DNA of 64,000 nucleotides, taken from positions 868,001 through 932,000 of the forward strand of contig NZ_CP127385.1 in the NCBI RefSeq assembly GCF_030378205.1, written 5' to 3'. The position numbers were made by a program, and so were the translations under genes. Under the pieces are notes generated by a model that had not been told where the DNA came from, searched no databases, and saw only the letters and a program-made list of their open reading frames with translations. The stretch comes from Bradyrhizobium sp. NP1. Lineage in GTDB: Bacteria > Pseudomonadota > Alphaproteobacteria > Rhizobiales > Xanthobacteraceae. This document shows, one piece after another, positions 17,516-26,963 of this stretch. Numbering within the stretch: the first letter of the stretch is position 1; each line of letters starts with the position of its first letter.

Positions 17516-18487
17516 ATGAGACGGCGAGATTTCATTGCACTTGCAGGTGGTGCGATGATGTGGTCGCGGCTGGCGCGCGCGCAACAGCCGGCAAAGGTCT
17601 ATCGCATCTTCTGGGTTTCCACTGAGCCGCAACCCGATCCATTCCTGGATGGATTCCGCGAAGGGTTGCGTGAGCGGGGCTACACCGAGGGAAAAGATGT
17701 CGTCTTTGAGCTGCACTACGCGGCCGGCGATCCCGCCGCGCTGCGGCAGGTGGTATCCGAATTGAAGCGGGGCAACATAGACCTCGCGGTGTCGAGCGGT
17801 CCGGCAACCCGGGCGATGACGGCCGTGACGGAAGTTCCCGTGCTGTTTGCCCTCAGCGGCGACCCGGTCGAACTGGGTATCGTCAAAAGCCTGGGGGAAC
17901 CCGGCGGCAATTTCACGGGCAGCACGTTCCTTTCGCTCGAGCTCGCCGGAAAGAGAGTTGAGCTGCTCAAGGACATTTTTCCAGGGCTTCGAACGCTCGC
18001 CGTCCTGTCGAACACGAATCATCCGGGAGAACAGTCGGAATGGCGCACCACCAGGCAGGTCACGCAGGCGCTGGGCGCTGATCCGATCTATGTTCCTTTC
18101 GCGGGCGCTCGTGAACTGGACAAGGCGCTTGAGGCGGCGAGCAAGGCGCGCGCGGACGCCATGCTGGTCTTTCCAGACGCCGTGACGATGGTGCATCGAG
18201 CCAGGCTTGCCGAGTTTGCCATAGCGCAGCGTCTGCCCTCGATGTTCGGGTGGAGCGAGTATTGCGATGCCGGCGGACTTCTGAGCTATGGCGCCAATCA
18301 ACGCGCAACATATTTCTCGCTCGCCACCTATGCCGACCGGATCTTGCGTGGCGAAAAGCCGGCCGATCTTCCGGTCGAGCGGCCGACAAAATTCGAACTC
18401 GTCGTCAATCTCAAGACGGCCAGGACCCTCGGCGTCGAGCGAGCCATATCCTCCATCCTGTTCCGCGCCAACAAGGTGATCGAATGA
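17516..18487 (+). CDS. PF04392-type ABC substrate-binding protein, twin-arginine export
   Basis: A 323-residue protein of the ABC_sub_bind family. The N-terminus MRRRDFIALAGGA carries a twin-arginine motif, with a probable cut after ARAQQ near residue 23, so it should be exported folded to the periplasm. Two lobes follow: FLDGFREGLRERGYTEGKDV and the GDPVELGIVKSLGEPGGNFTG hinge are family hallmarks, and the C-terminal FELVVNLKTARTLG...ANKVIE tail is conserved. No permease or ATPase is adjacent. Instead its stop overlaps the ATG of a membrane cyclase (ATGA at 18484-18487), suggesting that ligand binding is signalled rather than transported. Ligands of this family are mostly unknown. Confidence 0.92.
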   Translation: MRRRDFIALAGGAMMWSRLARAQQPAKVYRIFWVSTEPQPDPFLDGFREGLRERGYTEGKDVVFELHYAAGDPAALRQVVSELKRGNIDLAVSSGPATRAMTAVTEVPVLFALSGDPVELGIVKSLGEPGGNFTGSTFLSLELAGKRVELLKDIFPGLRTLAVLSNTNHPGEQSEWRTTRQVTQALGADPIYVPFAGARELDKALEAASKARADAMLVFPDAVTMVHRARLAEFAIAQRLPSMFGWSEYCDAGGLLSYGANQRATYFSLATYADRILRGEKPADLPVERPTKFELVVNLKTARTLGVERAISSILFRANKVIE

Positions 18488-20322
18488 GGTCGCCCGGCCT
18501 GGAAGGGAATGCTCGTTGTCCTGACCGCATCGCTTTTCCGCAAGCGCGTCGGCGGCGTTCCCTGTTCCGAAGATATTTCTTCACGCTGTTCGTCGCAGTC
18601 GTCGTGCCACTTGTGCTCGGCGCCGTCAGCGAGGCGTGGTTTGGCTATCGAGATCAGCGCCTCCAGCTCAACGAGCTTCTCAAGGCAGAGGCACGGTCGG
18701 CGGCCGATCGAATTCAAACCTTTGTCGATGGAATAGGCGACCAGATCGGCTGGGTCGTGCAGTTTCCATGGGCCGAAGGCGATGACAATTCGCACAAGAT
18801 CGATGCCGAGCGTCTTCTGCAGCAGGTCCCCGCGATCGTCTCGATCACGCTCGTTGACCAAACCGGGACCGAACGCATCTTTGTCTCCAGATTGGGTCTG
18901 AACAGGATCGGCCGGGGCGCGGATCTGGCGCAGGATCCAGCGGTGCGCGGTGCGCGCGCCAGCGAGGTCTGGTACGGCTCCGTTCGATATCGGCGCGATT
19001 CCGAGCCCTACATGGTGATTGCGGTCGCCGGAAATCGGGCGGCAGACGGAGTTGCCATCGCCGAGATCAATCTGAAAATGATCTGGGACGTCATAGCAGG
19101 AATCAAGATCGGCAACACCGGCCGTGCCTTTGTCATCGACGATTCCGGGCGCCTGATTGCCCACCCGGACATCAGTCTGGTCCTGCGAGGCGGCGCCGGC
19201 TCACCCGCTTTCAATCGACTCAAATCCGTCGTCAACGCCGCGAATGGATCGGCGGTGGTGACGACGGGCGATGCTGGCAACGCCGTCGTCGCCGCCTCGG
19301 TACCTGCGGCCAATGTGGGCTGGACGGTGATCGCGCAGCAGCCTGTTTCCGAGGCACTCGCATCGATCCGCGCGACGCTGTGGCGTGCTCTGGCTCTGAT
19401 CCTCGTCGGCACATTTTTCGCCGCTGCGCTCGCCTATTGGCTTGCACACCGCATGTCGGGACCGATCCGGCAACTCGAGGACGGAGTTCACCGGATCGGC
19501 GCTGGCCAATTCGACCATCGCATCGCGATATCGAGCGGCGACGAACTGGAGCAGTTGGCAAATCGCTTCAACGAGATGGCGGCAGAACTGACCATCTCCA
19601 AGGACAAATCCGAGCGCATCAATCGTCTGAAGCGATTCCTGGCGCCGCAAGTGGCGGAATTGGTTGAGCAGTCCGATGAGCGCATGCTGGAAGGACAGCG
19701 GCGTGAGGTCGTTGCGATCTTCGGCGATCTGCGCGGTTTCACCTCTTTCTCCGCCCGGGCCGCGCCTGATGCGATCATGGCGTTGCTTTCGGAATACTAC
19801 GAAGCCATTGGTGCCGTCGTCACCCGTCATGAAGCGACGCTGACCGGCTTCGGCGGCGACGGGGTGATGGTTCTTGTCAATGCGCCGGTCGCGCGGGCGA
19901 ATCCGGCGCTCCGCGCAGTTCAGGTCGCGATCGACATGCAGGCGGCCGTGCAATCTCTTGTCATCGGCTGGCGTGCCAAAGGTCATGCGGTCGGCTTCGG
20001 CGTGGGTATCGCCATGGGGCCGGCGATCGTCGGAACCGTCGGCTACGAGGGCCGGATCGACTACACCGCGATCGGAAGCGTCGTCAATCTGGCGTCACGG
20101 CTTTGTGGCTCGGCGAAGGACGGGCAGATTCTCGTCGACCCGACTGTCGCCGAAGGCCTGAAGGACCGCGTTGCGATCGAGCCCCTCGGCAGGCGCATGA
20201 TCAAGGGCTATGACCACCCGCTGCAGATCTTCGCGGTTGATCTGCGCCAGCCGCATTCTCAGGAGCGAAAGCCCGGCCTGCCTGACCATGCGGCCGCCGA
20301 GGAAGTGCGAGGGAGCGCGTAA
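18484..20322 (+). CDS. Membrane adenylate/guanylate cyclase with periplasmic sensor and HAMP
   Basis: A 612-residue class III nucleotide cyclase. TM1 (about 28-52) and TM2 (about 297-321) enclose a periplasmic Cache-like sensor. HAMP (about 319-375) is followed by the catalytic domain (about 405-590). Catalytic features are IFGDLRGFTS (first metal Asp), GFGGDGVMVLVNAP (second metal Asp) and VNLASRLCG (transition-state Asn and Arg). It makes cAMP or cGMP, and the substrate-selecting residues do not settle which. The ATG at 18484 overlaps the stop of the binding protein. A longer frame back to 18250 lies inside that gene and is rejected. Pairing with a PF04392 protein suggests a two-part ligand sensor. 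Confidence 0.93.
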   Translation: MRSPGLEGNARCPDRIAFPQARRRRSLFRRYFFTLFVAVVVPLVLGAVSEAWFGYRDQRLQLNELLKAEARSAADRIQTFVDGIGDQIGWVVQFPWAEGDDNSHKIDAERLLQQVPAIVSITLVDQTGTERIFVSRLGLNRIGRGADLAQDPAVRGARASEVWYGSVRYRRDSEPYMVIAVAGNRAADGVAIAEINLKMIWDVIAGIKIGNTGRAFVIDDSGRLIAHPDISLVLRGGAGSPAFNRLKSVVNAANGSAVVTTGDAGNAVVAASVPAANVGWTVIAQQPVSEALASIRATLWRALALILVGTFFAAALAYWLAHRMSGPIRQLEDGVHRIGAGQFDHRIAISSGDELEQLANRFNEMAAELTISKDKSERINRLKRFLAPQVAELVEQSDERMLEGQRREVVAIFGDLRGFTSFSARAAPDAIMALLSEYYEAIGAVVTRHEATLTGFGGDGVMVLVNAPVARANPALRAVQVAIDMQAAVQSLVIGWRAKGHAVGFGVGIAMGPAIVGTVGYEGRIDYTAIGSVVNLASRLCGSAKDGQILVDPTVAEGLKDRVAIEPLGRRMIKGYDHPLQIFAVDLRQPHSQERKPGLPDHAAAEEVRGSA

Positions 20323-20395
20323 CCTCCGGCGAAGGAGCTTGGCCCGCGCCGCCCGCACTGATCGAGTGCGCGGCTGCTCCTCGCAATGACGCGGC

Positions 20396-21181
20396 TCAAT
20401 CCTTCCGGAACACGATCGAGGCCATCCAGCCGCTCATCAGCGCCATCGCCACGGTGGCAAGTCCGTAGATGAAGCCGTTCGACCGCGCATTGGTGGCGAC
20501 GAACTGCTCGAAGCCGACCTTGACGATCTCGAATGCGGTCTCGGTGCGCGCCACCAGCGTCCCGCGCGAGAACAGCTTGATCTCGACGTCATAGGTGCCG
20601 ATCGGCACCTCGGCGGGCAGCGGAATGCCGGTGCGGAACAGCGTCGGCGTCAGGAAGGTCACGGCCGCGGTGTCCTCGCGGTAGAGCCCGTGCTGCTTGC
20701 GCAGGCGCACGAAGGCGCTGCGGAAGGCGTCGTTCGGCACCACGTCGGCGTAGTCGGTGCCGACGCGCTGCGTCAGCAGCACGTTGTTGAGCCCGAGCTG
20801 CTGGCGCCGCTCGACCTCGGGCGAGGCGATGTCGTCGAACGGGCGGTTGGAAAACAGCGCCAGATAGCTCGGCACCTGCAGGAACTGGCGGTAGTCGGTG
20901 TTGATCCAGATGCCGAAACGGCGCTCCTTGCGCCGTGTCACCATGTCGGCGCGCGGCCCCATCACGGTCACGACGAGGTCGTAAGTCGTGCGGTCGGCCG
21001 GGGTCGCGCCGTCCTTCTCCACCGAGCCGAACAGCACGAGCTCCTCGCCGGAATAGTTCGGCGTCACGGTGACGCGGTGGTTGGAGACCGAGACGATCAG
21101 CCGCTCGGCGCGGGCCGGCTCGCCGGCACAGGCGATGCCGATCAGCACGAGGCTCGCGATCAGGACCAGCCGCGCCGTCAT
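20396..21181 (-). CDS. TIGR02186 family membrane-anchored periplasmic protein
   Basis: A 261-residue protein with a signal peptide (LVLIASLVLIGIACAGEPARA, probable cut near residue 26), a beta-rich periplasmic body (ERLIVSVSNHRVTVTPNYSG and GSVEKDG near its start) and one C-terminal membrane segment (about 236-256) followed by RKD. It matches the family commonly encoded next to TauE/SafE-like exporters. The function is unknown, perhaps an accessory of the exporter. Its ATG overlaps the stop of the upstream TauE-like gene (ATGA), so the two are translationally coupled. A frame extending to 21880 is a shadow of that gene. Confidence 0.88.
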   Translation of the reverse strand: MTARLVLIASLVLIGIACAGEPARAERLIVSVSNHRVTVTPNYSGEELVLFGSVEKDGATPADRTTYDLVVTVMGPRADMVTRRKERRFGIWINTDYRQFLQVPSYLALFSNRPFDDIASPEVERRQQLGLNNVLLTQRVGTDYADVVPNDAFRSAFVRLRKQHGLYREDTAAVTFLTPTLFRTGIPLPAEVPIGTYDVEIKLFSRGTLVARTETAFEIVKVGFEQFVATNARSNGFIYGLATVAMALMSGWMASIVFRKD

Positions 21182-22095
21182 CCCGCCCCTCCGGTCTCGC
21201 GGATGGTGAAGAGCTCGTCGGGACGGATCACGAGCTCGATCGCAAAGCGGACGCCGACCGCGAGCACCAGAAGCCCGAGCAGCAGCCGCAACTGCTCGCC
21301 GCGGATCTTCTGGCCGGCGCGCGCGCCGAACTGCGCGCCGGTGACGCCGCCGACCATCAGGATCAGCGCCAGCACGATGTCGACCAGGTGGTTGGTGGCG
21401 GCGTGCAGCAGGGTCGCGAACGCCATGGTGACGAGGGTGAGCACCATCGAGGTGCCGATCACCGTCGAGGTCGGGACCCGCAACAGATAGATCATGATCG
21501 GCACCAGGATGAAGCCGCCGCCGATGCCCATGATGGCGCCGATGAAGCCGATGACGATACCGACCACGACGATCGGGATCACCGACAAATAGATCTTGGA
21601 GCGCTTGAACCGCATCTTCAGCGGCAGGCCGTGGATCCAGCCGTGGCTGCGGCGTGGCGGCAGCACGCCGGCCCGCGTGCGCATCATCGCCCGCAGGCCT
21701 TCCCAGAACATCAGCCCGCCGACGGTGGTGAGCAGCGCGACATAGGACAGCGCGATCATCAGGTCGAGCTGGCCGAGCGCGCGCAATTGCGTGAAGGTCC
21801 ACACCCCGAGCGCGGTGCCGACGCTGCCGCCGGTCAACAGCACCAGCGCAAGCGCGGGGTCGATGGCGCGTCGCCGCCAATAGGAGATCGCCCCGGAAAA
21901 GGACGAGGCCGCGATGTGGCTGGCGACGGAGGCGACCGCGACCGCCGGCGCGATGCCGATGAAGATCAAGAGCGGCGTCATCAGGAAGCCGCCGCCGATG
22001 CCGAACATGCCCGACACGAAGCCGACGGCCGCACCCATCGCGAGGATCAGGAAGATGTTGACGGGGATGTCGGCGATCGGAAGGTAAAGTTGCAC
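21178..22095 (-). CDS. TauE/SafE (TSUP) family sulfur-compound exporter-like permease
   Basis: A 305-residue inner-membrane protein with eight to nine hydrophobic segments and the two internal repeats of the TSUP family, each with a GxGGGF-like motif: GMFGIGGGFLMTPLL near residue 29 and AIMGIGGGFILVPIM near 190. Relatives move sulfite, taurine breakdown products or other organosulfonates, though the substrate here is not known. A polar loop of about 35 residues (RAGVLPPRRSHGW onward) separates the halves. It is coupled to the TIGR02186 gene by an ATGA overlap. Confidence 0.92.
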   Translation of the reverse strand: MQLYLPIADIPVNIFLILAMGAAVGFVSGMFGIGGGFLMTPLLIFIGIAPAVAVASVASHIAASSFSGAISYWRRRAIDPALALVLLTGGSVGTALGVWTFTQLRALGQLDLMIALSYVALLTTVGGLMFWEGLRAMMRTRAGVLPPRRSHGWIHGLPLKMRFKRSKIYLSVIPIVVVGIVIGFIGAIMGIGGGFILVPIMIYLLRVPTSTVIGTSMVLTLVTMAFATLLHAATNHLVDIVLALILMVGGVTGAQFGARAGQKIRGEQLRLLLGLLVLAVGVRFAIELVIRPDELFTIRETGGAG

Positions 22096-22384
22096 GGCCG
22101 TTCGCTTCTGGAAGGTTGAGCCTTTGGAAAGAGGCCGAAGCCGCTCCCGGCTCGCATTATCGATGGCGTTCGCTTTTCTCGATGGGCACTTGCCGGCCGC
22201 GCGTTCCGAATTCCCGCGACAGGCGCCGGGAAATGCGGATCGATTTGCCGCGCCCCTGCATAACCGAAAACGGCTGCCAGCGGGACTGGAGAATCCGCCC
22301 CGCGCGCGGTTTTTTGCCGTCCGCGGCCGGGCATCTGCCGGCTTGGTGAATGATTTGGATTAATGCGGCCGCGTTCGCGGGGGC

Positions 22385-23194
22385 TCAGGGCCTGCCGACG
22401 GGATCGGTGATGAGGTTCATCGCCAGCGCCTCCTTTGTGTCGAGCCAGCGCACGTCCCTGGTCTGCGACATCGCCTCCACGACGGCGGAGGAGACGCCCA
22501 TCTTCGTGAAATAGCCGAGCACCAGCCCTGCGGTGCGCTGCGTCTCGGCCACGGGATCGCCGACCGTTGCGGTCGACACAAAGCGATGGACGCCCAGCAG
22601 CGAGCCTGCCACGCCATAGCGCGGCTTGCCGCCGGCATAGACCAGCACGCACGCGCTCGCGCAGTAAGCCGGCCTGACACGGCCGGTGGCGTCGGTGGTG
22701 CCGACAGCCGTCGCGAGGCCGCGCGACCTGATGATTTCACCCATGATGGCGGCCTGCGCGAGATCGCCGCCGGGAGAGGAAAGCAGCACGGTCTCGCCCG
22801 GTGCGAGATGGGCCTCGTTGAGCTGCTCGCGCAGCCAGCCGGCCGCCGCCGGGCCGATCGTGCCGCGGATCGCGAGGGCGCGCCGGCCGCGGCCCGAGCC
22901 GTCGAGGTCGGCGCTGCCGATCAACGACGCGCCAAGGCTCGGCGAAAAATACTGGTCCTTCCAGTAGGCCCAGGCTTCCGGCCGCGATAAATCCCTGTAG
23001 GCTCGGATGCCGAGGCTGCTCATCAGGAGCACGAAAAAGGCGATCGACCACAACCATCGCCTGTTCGTGCTGTGGGTTGCGGAACGCGAAGAGGCAGGCG
23101 GCGGATTGGCCGGCGCGCGGGGCGGCGCCACCCACGGTCCCGTCGGCGATCGCGCGGGTCGGCCTGCCGAGTCCTGGCCATCATCGACAGACAC
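22385..23194 (-). CDS. Membrane-anchored ClpP-fold protein of unknown function
   Basis: A 269-residue protein that starts at GTG. Residues 1-45 are proline-rich and cytoplasmic. One membrane segment (about 47-64) is followed by a periplasmic domain. The domain resembles ClpP/crotonase-fold proteases: TVLLSSPGGDLAQAAIMGEI (about 133-152) is the glycine-rich strand-helix, and PAYCASACVLVYAGG (about 174-188) is where the ClpP nucleophilic serine would be, flanked by two cysteines. A histidine follows in GVHRFVS, and a TKEALAMNLITDPVG tail resembles ClpP ends. Hydrolase activity is inferred, not shown. It stands alone. Confidence 0.75.
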   Translation of the reverse strand: MSVDDGQDSAGRPARSPTGPWVAPPRAPANPPPASSRSATHSTNRRWLWSIAFFVLLMSSLGIRAYRDLSRPEAWAYWKDQYFSPSLGASLIGSADLDGSGRGRRALAIRGTIGPAAAGWLREQLNEAHLAPGETVLLSSPGGDLAQAAIMGEIIRSRGLATAVGTTDATGRVRPAYCASACVLVYAGGKPRYGVAGSLLGVHRFVSTATVGDPVAETQRTAGLVLGYFTKMGVSSAVVEAMSQTRDVRWLDTKEALAMNLITDPVGRP

Positions 23195-23235
23195 TTCGAT
23201 CCTCTCAGAACGAGCCGCGCGCTGACGCCTTCATC

Positions 23236-23341
23236 TAGAGCATTTTCAGTTCTTATTGAATCAGAACCGGTGCTCAAGGTTCTTATTTTGACGCGTTTTC
23301 TTCACGCGAACCGGTGCCCACTTCGCTCGAAAACGCTATAG
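23236..23341. repeat. TAGAGC...GAAAACGCTATA dispersed repeat, full copy
   Basis: The ends TAGAGCATTTTC and GAAAACGCTATA are imperfect complements. Inside are GAATCAGAACCGGT and TTCACGCGAACCGGTGCCCA. The same element lies in opposite orientation at 38365-38462 and truncated at 39293-39317. It sits between the ClpP-fold gene and the PodJ-like gene. Confidence 0.75.
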
Positions 23342-23402
23342 CGCGTGCCGTTCTGGAGGTATAGGCGGTCGGCGCCTTGCGCCAAATCACCGAGCGATCA
23401 AA

Positions 23403-26400
23403 TCAACGCGCTGCGCGCTTGGTCGCGGCCGGCTTGGCGGCGGCTTTGGCCGCGGTCGCCGGCGCGTTGTCCCAGCCGCCCGGCGGGGTCCCGACATTGA
23501 CGGCATCGGCGGGCTGCACCTCGGCCGTGAAGGTCTGGATCGCGAGCTTGGCCGCGGCCAGCGACTGCGCGTCGAGGCGCTTGGCCACGTCGTCGCGCTT
23601 GCCGGCGGCGTCCGCGTCGCCCTGCGCCGCGGCGAGGCTGAACCATTTGAAGGATTCCGCGAGGTTCTGCTCGACGCCGATGCCGCGGGCATAGAGGATG
23701 CCGAGATTGTACTGGCTGTCGGCGACGCCGCGATCGGCCGCCTTGCGGAACCATTGCGCCGCGCTCTTGTAGTTGGCGCCCTTGCCGCCGCCATCGGCGT
23801 CCAGCACCGCGAGATTGTGCATCGCCTTGGCGTTGCCGCGCTCCGCGGCCTGCAGATAGTAGCGGCGGGCGAGATCGGAATCCTTGGCGACGCCGAGGCC
23901 CTTCTCGTAGAGCGTGCCAAGCCGGAAGATCGCGGGCACGACGCCGGCCTGCGCGGCGCGGTCGTACCATTTCGCGGCTTCGTCGAAATTGACGGCAATG
24001 CCCTTGCCCTCGGCGAAGCGCACGGCGATCTCATAGGCCGCGGCCGGATCGCCCTTCAGCGCGGCGCCGCGCAGCTTCGGGCCGGCGATCGTTTCCGGCA
24101 GTTGCTCGGACGGCGGGACCTGCACCGCGGCTGACCGGCCGGCGGCGCCGGGCGCCACCGGCGCCGGAACGGCGCTTGTGATGTCGTAGGACGGGTCTGA
24201 CGGCAGCGACGGCATCGCGACCTGCGTGCCGTCGAGCATGTTCGGCGCAATGCTGTTGTTCGACTGCTTGCCGAGCGGGGTCGGCGAGGTCATCGAGGGA
24301 CCGCCGGGTGTCTGAGCGGGCGGATTGTCCGCGGGTGCCGGCGCGGCTTGCGGCGGCTCGCTCGACCGCTCCATGGCGGGCGGCTGCGGCGCGGGACCGG
24401 CGTCGAGGAGGCCCATGGCGAGCTTGAAGGCGCCGAGCACGATCACGACCACGCTCGCGCCGACCAGCAGCGAGCGGATCTTCGCGGTGACGGTGGAGGA
24501 CCCCTGGGCGCCGGACTTCTTGTCGGCGGTCTTCGCGGAGCCGCGGCCGCCCTTTTCGGAGGCGGATTGCGCGGCGGCCGCCTGCGCGGCGCGGCGCGCA
24601 GCCGCTATGAAGCTCGAGGACGAAACCGGCTCGCGCGGCGCCGCCGGGATCTCGCTGATCGCGCTTTCGGACGCGGCGATGCGCGCCGACGGCGTGGCGG
24701 CGCGGCCGTTCGGCCGCGTGCCCGGTTCGAGCGGATGATCCGGCGGCAATTCGGGCGCGAGCGCCGCGCGGGGCGGCGCATGCGGCTCGAGGATCTCGCT
24801 GATGGCGCGCGGGGGCACGGGCGGCACCGCCGGCGGCGAGGCCGGCTCGGCGGCATGAAATTCGCGCGGCGCCGCGTCGAACGCGACCTCCTTGAACGTC
24901 GTCTCCTTGGCGACGGGATTGGGCAGTTCAGGCCTCGGCTGCGGCAGGCTTTGAGCCGAAAAGCCTTGAGGCGAAAAGCCTTGGGCCGCAAAGCCTTGAG
25001 TCGAAGCGCCCTGGGCCGGCATCGCGCGCGGCGCCATCGGCGGCTCGTCAACGGCAGCGGGCGCGGCCGGCGGCGTCGGCGTGGCGCGCACGGTGCGCAG
25101 CTCGCCTTCGATCATTGCGAGGCGATCCACGACATGGCCCAGCGTGTTGTGGACGGTTTCGAGCGAATCCTGGGTGCGGCGATCGGTTTCCGACTGCGAG
25201 AAGCGCATATCGGACAGCTCGCGCTTCATCATGTCGACGATGCCGGGGTCCATCGATGGCGGCGCCATCGCGCCGCGGTCGTTCTGGGCCAGCGCCGCCA
25301 CGGTCGCGTGCTGGTTCTCCAGATGGCGCAGGATGTCCTGCAGCCCGTCCTCGACCCGGCCCAGATTGCCGGCGCGATGATCGCTGGCAGCTTCCAGCCG
25401 TTCCAGGAGGTAGGCGACGCGCTGCTCGAGATGGGTCAGCGCGGCGCTGCTGTCGTTGCCGACCGGCATGCGGTCGAGCCGGTCGGACAGCGCGCGCAGC
25501 GCGCCCTCGATATGCTCGGAACGGTCGTCGACGGCCGGCCGCTCGCGGTTCTCCAGTGTCGAGGTCAGCGCGGCGATGCGCTGCTCCAGCATCGCAAAGG
25601 CATCGTTGTTATGGCCAGCCTGCGCCAGCTGCTCGACCTTGGCCGACAATATGCGCACGTCGTCGGACAACCGCGCCAGCGCGTCGTTGGAGGCGACGTT
25701 GGAGACGATGGCGCGAAGTGCTGCGATCGCGCCCTCGAGCTGCTGCACCGTGCCGGGGTCGTCGTTGGCGCGCAGGATCAGGTCGAGCTTGGCGCCGAGG
25801 TTGCGGATCGCCTCGTCATAGCCGGCGAGCTGTTCGGCCGGCGTCAGCGAGCGCAGCACCTCGCGGATTTCATTGAGCGCGCGCTCGATGCCGGCGAGCG
25901 CCTGGCCGTCGGTGCCGTTCTGCCTGGTGTCGTCGATGCGGCGGGCGAGCGAGCGGACCTCGCTCTCGATCGATTCGATCGCGCGGCGCGGCATCGCCTC
26001 GGTGATGGCGTGGCGGATCTCCGAAAGCTCGCTGCGGAATGCGGCGATCGACTGTTCGAGGTGGTCGGGGCGCTGCAGCGCCTCGATCTGGCTCGTGATC
26101 TTGAACAGGTGCCGCTCGAGCGACGAGAAATCCGGCCCTTGCGGCGCGGGGGACGCCACGGGCGCGGCGGGCGCGGTCGGCGGGGCGGAGCGCGGCGACA
26201 TCTGGCGCGGCGGGCCGTCGAGCTCGCTCTGGCGCGCCGCGATTTCCGCGATCGCGGAATCGAAGGAGTCGGGGCTCAGCGGCGGCGAGGGGCGATAGAC
26301 CTGGCTCGCCGCGCGCTCGACCATTTCGGACTGGCGCTGCTGCCTGTCCTGCTGTCTGTCTTGCTGTCTGTCCTGGGGTGCGACGGCCGGCTTGGCGGCT

Positions 26401-26753
26401 TGCGGATTGGAGATCTGCGACAGCCGTGCGTCGAGCCGCGAGATCGCATCGTTGAGCTGGCGGGCGACGCCATGGTCGGGCCGGGCGGCCTCGCTGCGGG
26501 GCTGGCTGCGGGAAATCTGCTCGATCTGCCGGGTGATCGAATCGAGCCGCTGGTGGATATCGGCGACCTCGCGCGCTTCTCGGCCGGTGCCGCGCCGCGC
26601 ATCGGCGGCTTGCCGGAAATCCGGCGCCGCCTCGCCGATCGCCGAGCTGAGCCATTCGTTCAGCGACATCCCGGATCGGCGCGCGGCGGCTTCGGCCCGC
26701 TCGCGCAAGGATGGGTCGATACCGTCAACACTCCACGATACGCGCGAATTCAT
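23403..26753 (-). CDS. PodJ-like polarity/localisation protein with Sel1 repeats
   Basis: A 1116-residue protein. Residues 1-45 (WSVDGIDPSLRERAEAAARR) resemble a short helical region at the N-terminus of PodJ-like proteins. Residues 60-640 are long, Q/R/E/A-rich and probably coiled coil, with DRQQ and QGF low-complexity runs. About 640-755 is proline/alanine-rich. One membrane segment lies at about 760-782 (LLVGASVVVIVLGAFKLAMG). The periplasmic end has four Sel1 repeats (about 893-1055). This is the layout of Caulobacter PodJ, which places polar organelle and division factors, but no C-terminal peptidoglycan-binding domain is present. The role here is inferred from architecture. Confidence 0.8.
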   Translation of the reverse strand: MNSRVSWSVDGIDPSLRERAEAAARRSGMSLNEWLSSAIGEAAPDFRQAADARRGTGREAREVADIHQRLDSITRQIEQISRSQPRSEAARPDHGVARQLNDAISRLDARLSQISNPQAAKPAVAPQDRQQDRQQDRQQRQSEMVERAASQVYRPSPPLSPDSFDSAIAEIAARQSELDGPPRQMSPRSAPPTAPAAPVASPAPQGPDFSSLERHLFKITSQIEALQRPDHLEQSIAAFRSELSEIRHAITEAMPRRAIESIESEVRSLARRIDDTRQNGTDGQALAGIERALNEIREVLRSLTPAEQLAGYDEAIRNLGAKLDLILRANDDPGTVQQLEGAIAALRAIVSNVASNDALARLSDDVRILSAKVEQLAQAGHNNDAFAMLEQRIAALTSTLENRERPAVDDRSEHIEGALRALSDRLDRMPVGNDSSAALTHLEQRVAYLLERLEAASDHRAGNLGRVEDGLQDILRHLENQHATVAALAQNDRGAMAPPSMDPGIVDMMKRELSDMRFSQSETDRRTQDSLETVHNTLGHVVDRLAMIEGELRTVRATPTPPAAPAAVDEPPMAPRAMPAQGASTQGFAAQGFSPQGFSAQSLPQPRPELPNPVAKETTFKEVAFDAAPREFHAAEPASPPAVPPVPPRAISEILEPHAPPRAALAPELPPDHPLEPGTRPNGRAATPSARIAASESAISEIPAAPREPVSSSSFIAAARRAAQAAAAQSASEKGGRGSAKTADKKSGAQGSSTVTAKIRSLLVGASVVVIVLGAFKLAMGLLDAGPAPQPPAMERSSEPPQAAPAPADNPPAQTPGGPSMTSPTPLGKQSNNSIAPNMLDGTQVAMPSLPSDPSYDITSAVPAPVAPGAAGRSAAVQVPPSEQLPETIAGPKLRGAALKGDPAAAYEIAVRFAEGKGIAVNFDEAAKWYDRAAQAGVVPAIFRLGTLYEKGLGVAKDSDLARRYYLQAAERGNAKAMHNLAVLDADGGGKGANYKSAAQWFRKAADRGVADSQYNLGILYARGIGVEQNLAESFKWFSLAAAQGDADAAGKRDDVAKRLDAQSLAAAKLAIQTFTAEVQPADAVNVGTPPGGWDNAPATAAKAAAKPAATKRAAR

Positions 26754-26963
26754 GCTCTGGTCCGGTTCCGCCGATTACCGGCGCTCCACCTGCGCCCTCA
26801 GCCTCCCCGCGCGTCCCATTGAAAAGACAATTCGATGCGCCGCGGGTTGTCTGCCTCAGTTCCCGACTTTTTCGCGTTACGGTAAATAAGCCGTTAAGGA
26901 ATTGGACCGGCGTCACTTTTTAACGCGATCCGGCAGCTTTTTGGCCGCCTCGCCCCGGCGCAA

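Noticed and set aside
22124..22363. Short frames between the TauE-like and ClpP-fold genes
   Set aside because: Both lie in a divergently composed promoter region without start context or recognisable protein features.
26335..26385. Short tandem repeats CTGTCTGTC encoding DRQQ units
   Set aside because: Low-complexity coding repeat inside the PodJ-like protein; not a CRISPR array or mobile element.
24348..26822. Long plus-strand frame of 824 codons opposite the PodJ-like gene
   Set aside because: Shadow frame with arginine-rich, featureless sequence; the minus strand carries the Sel1 repeats and membrane segment.
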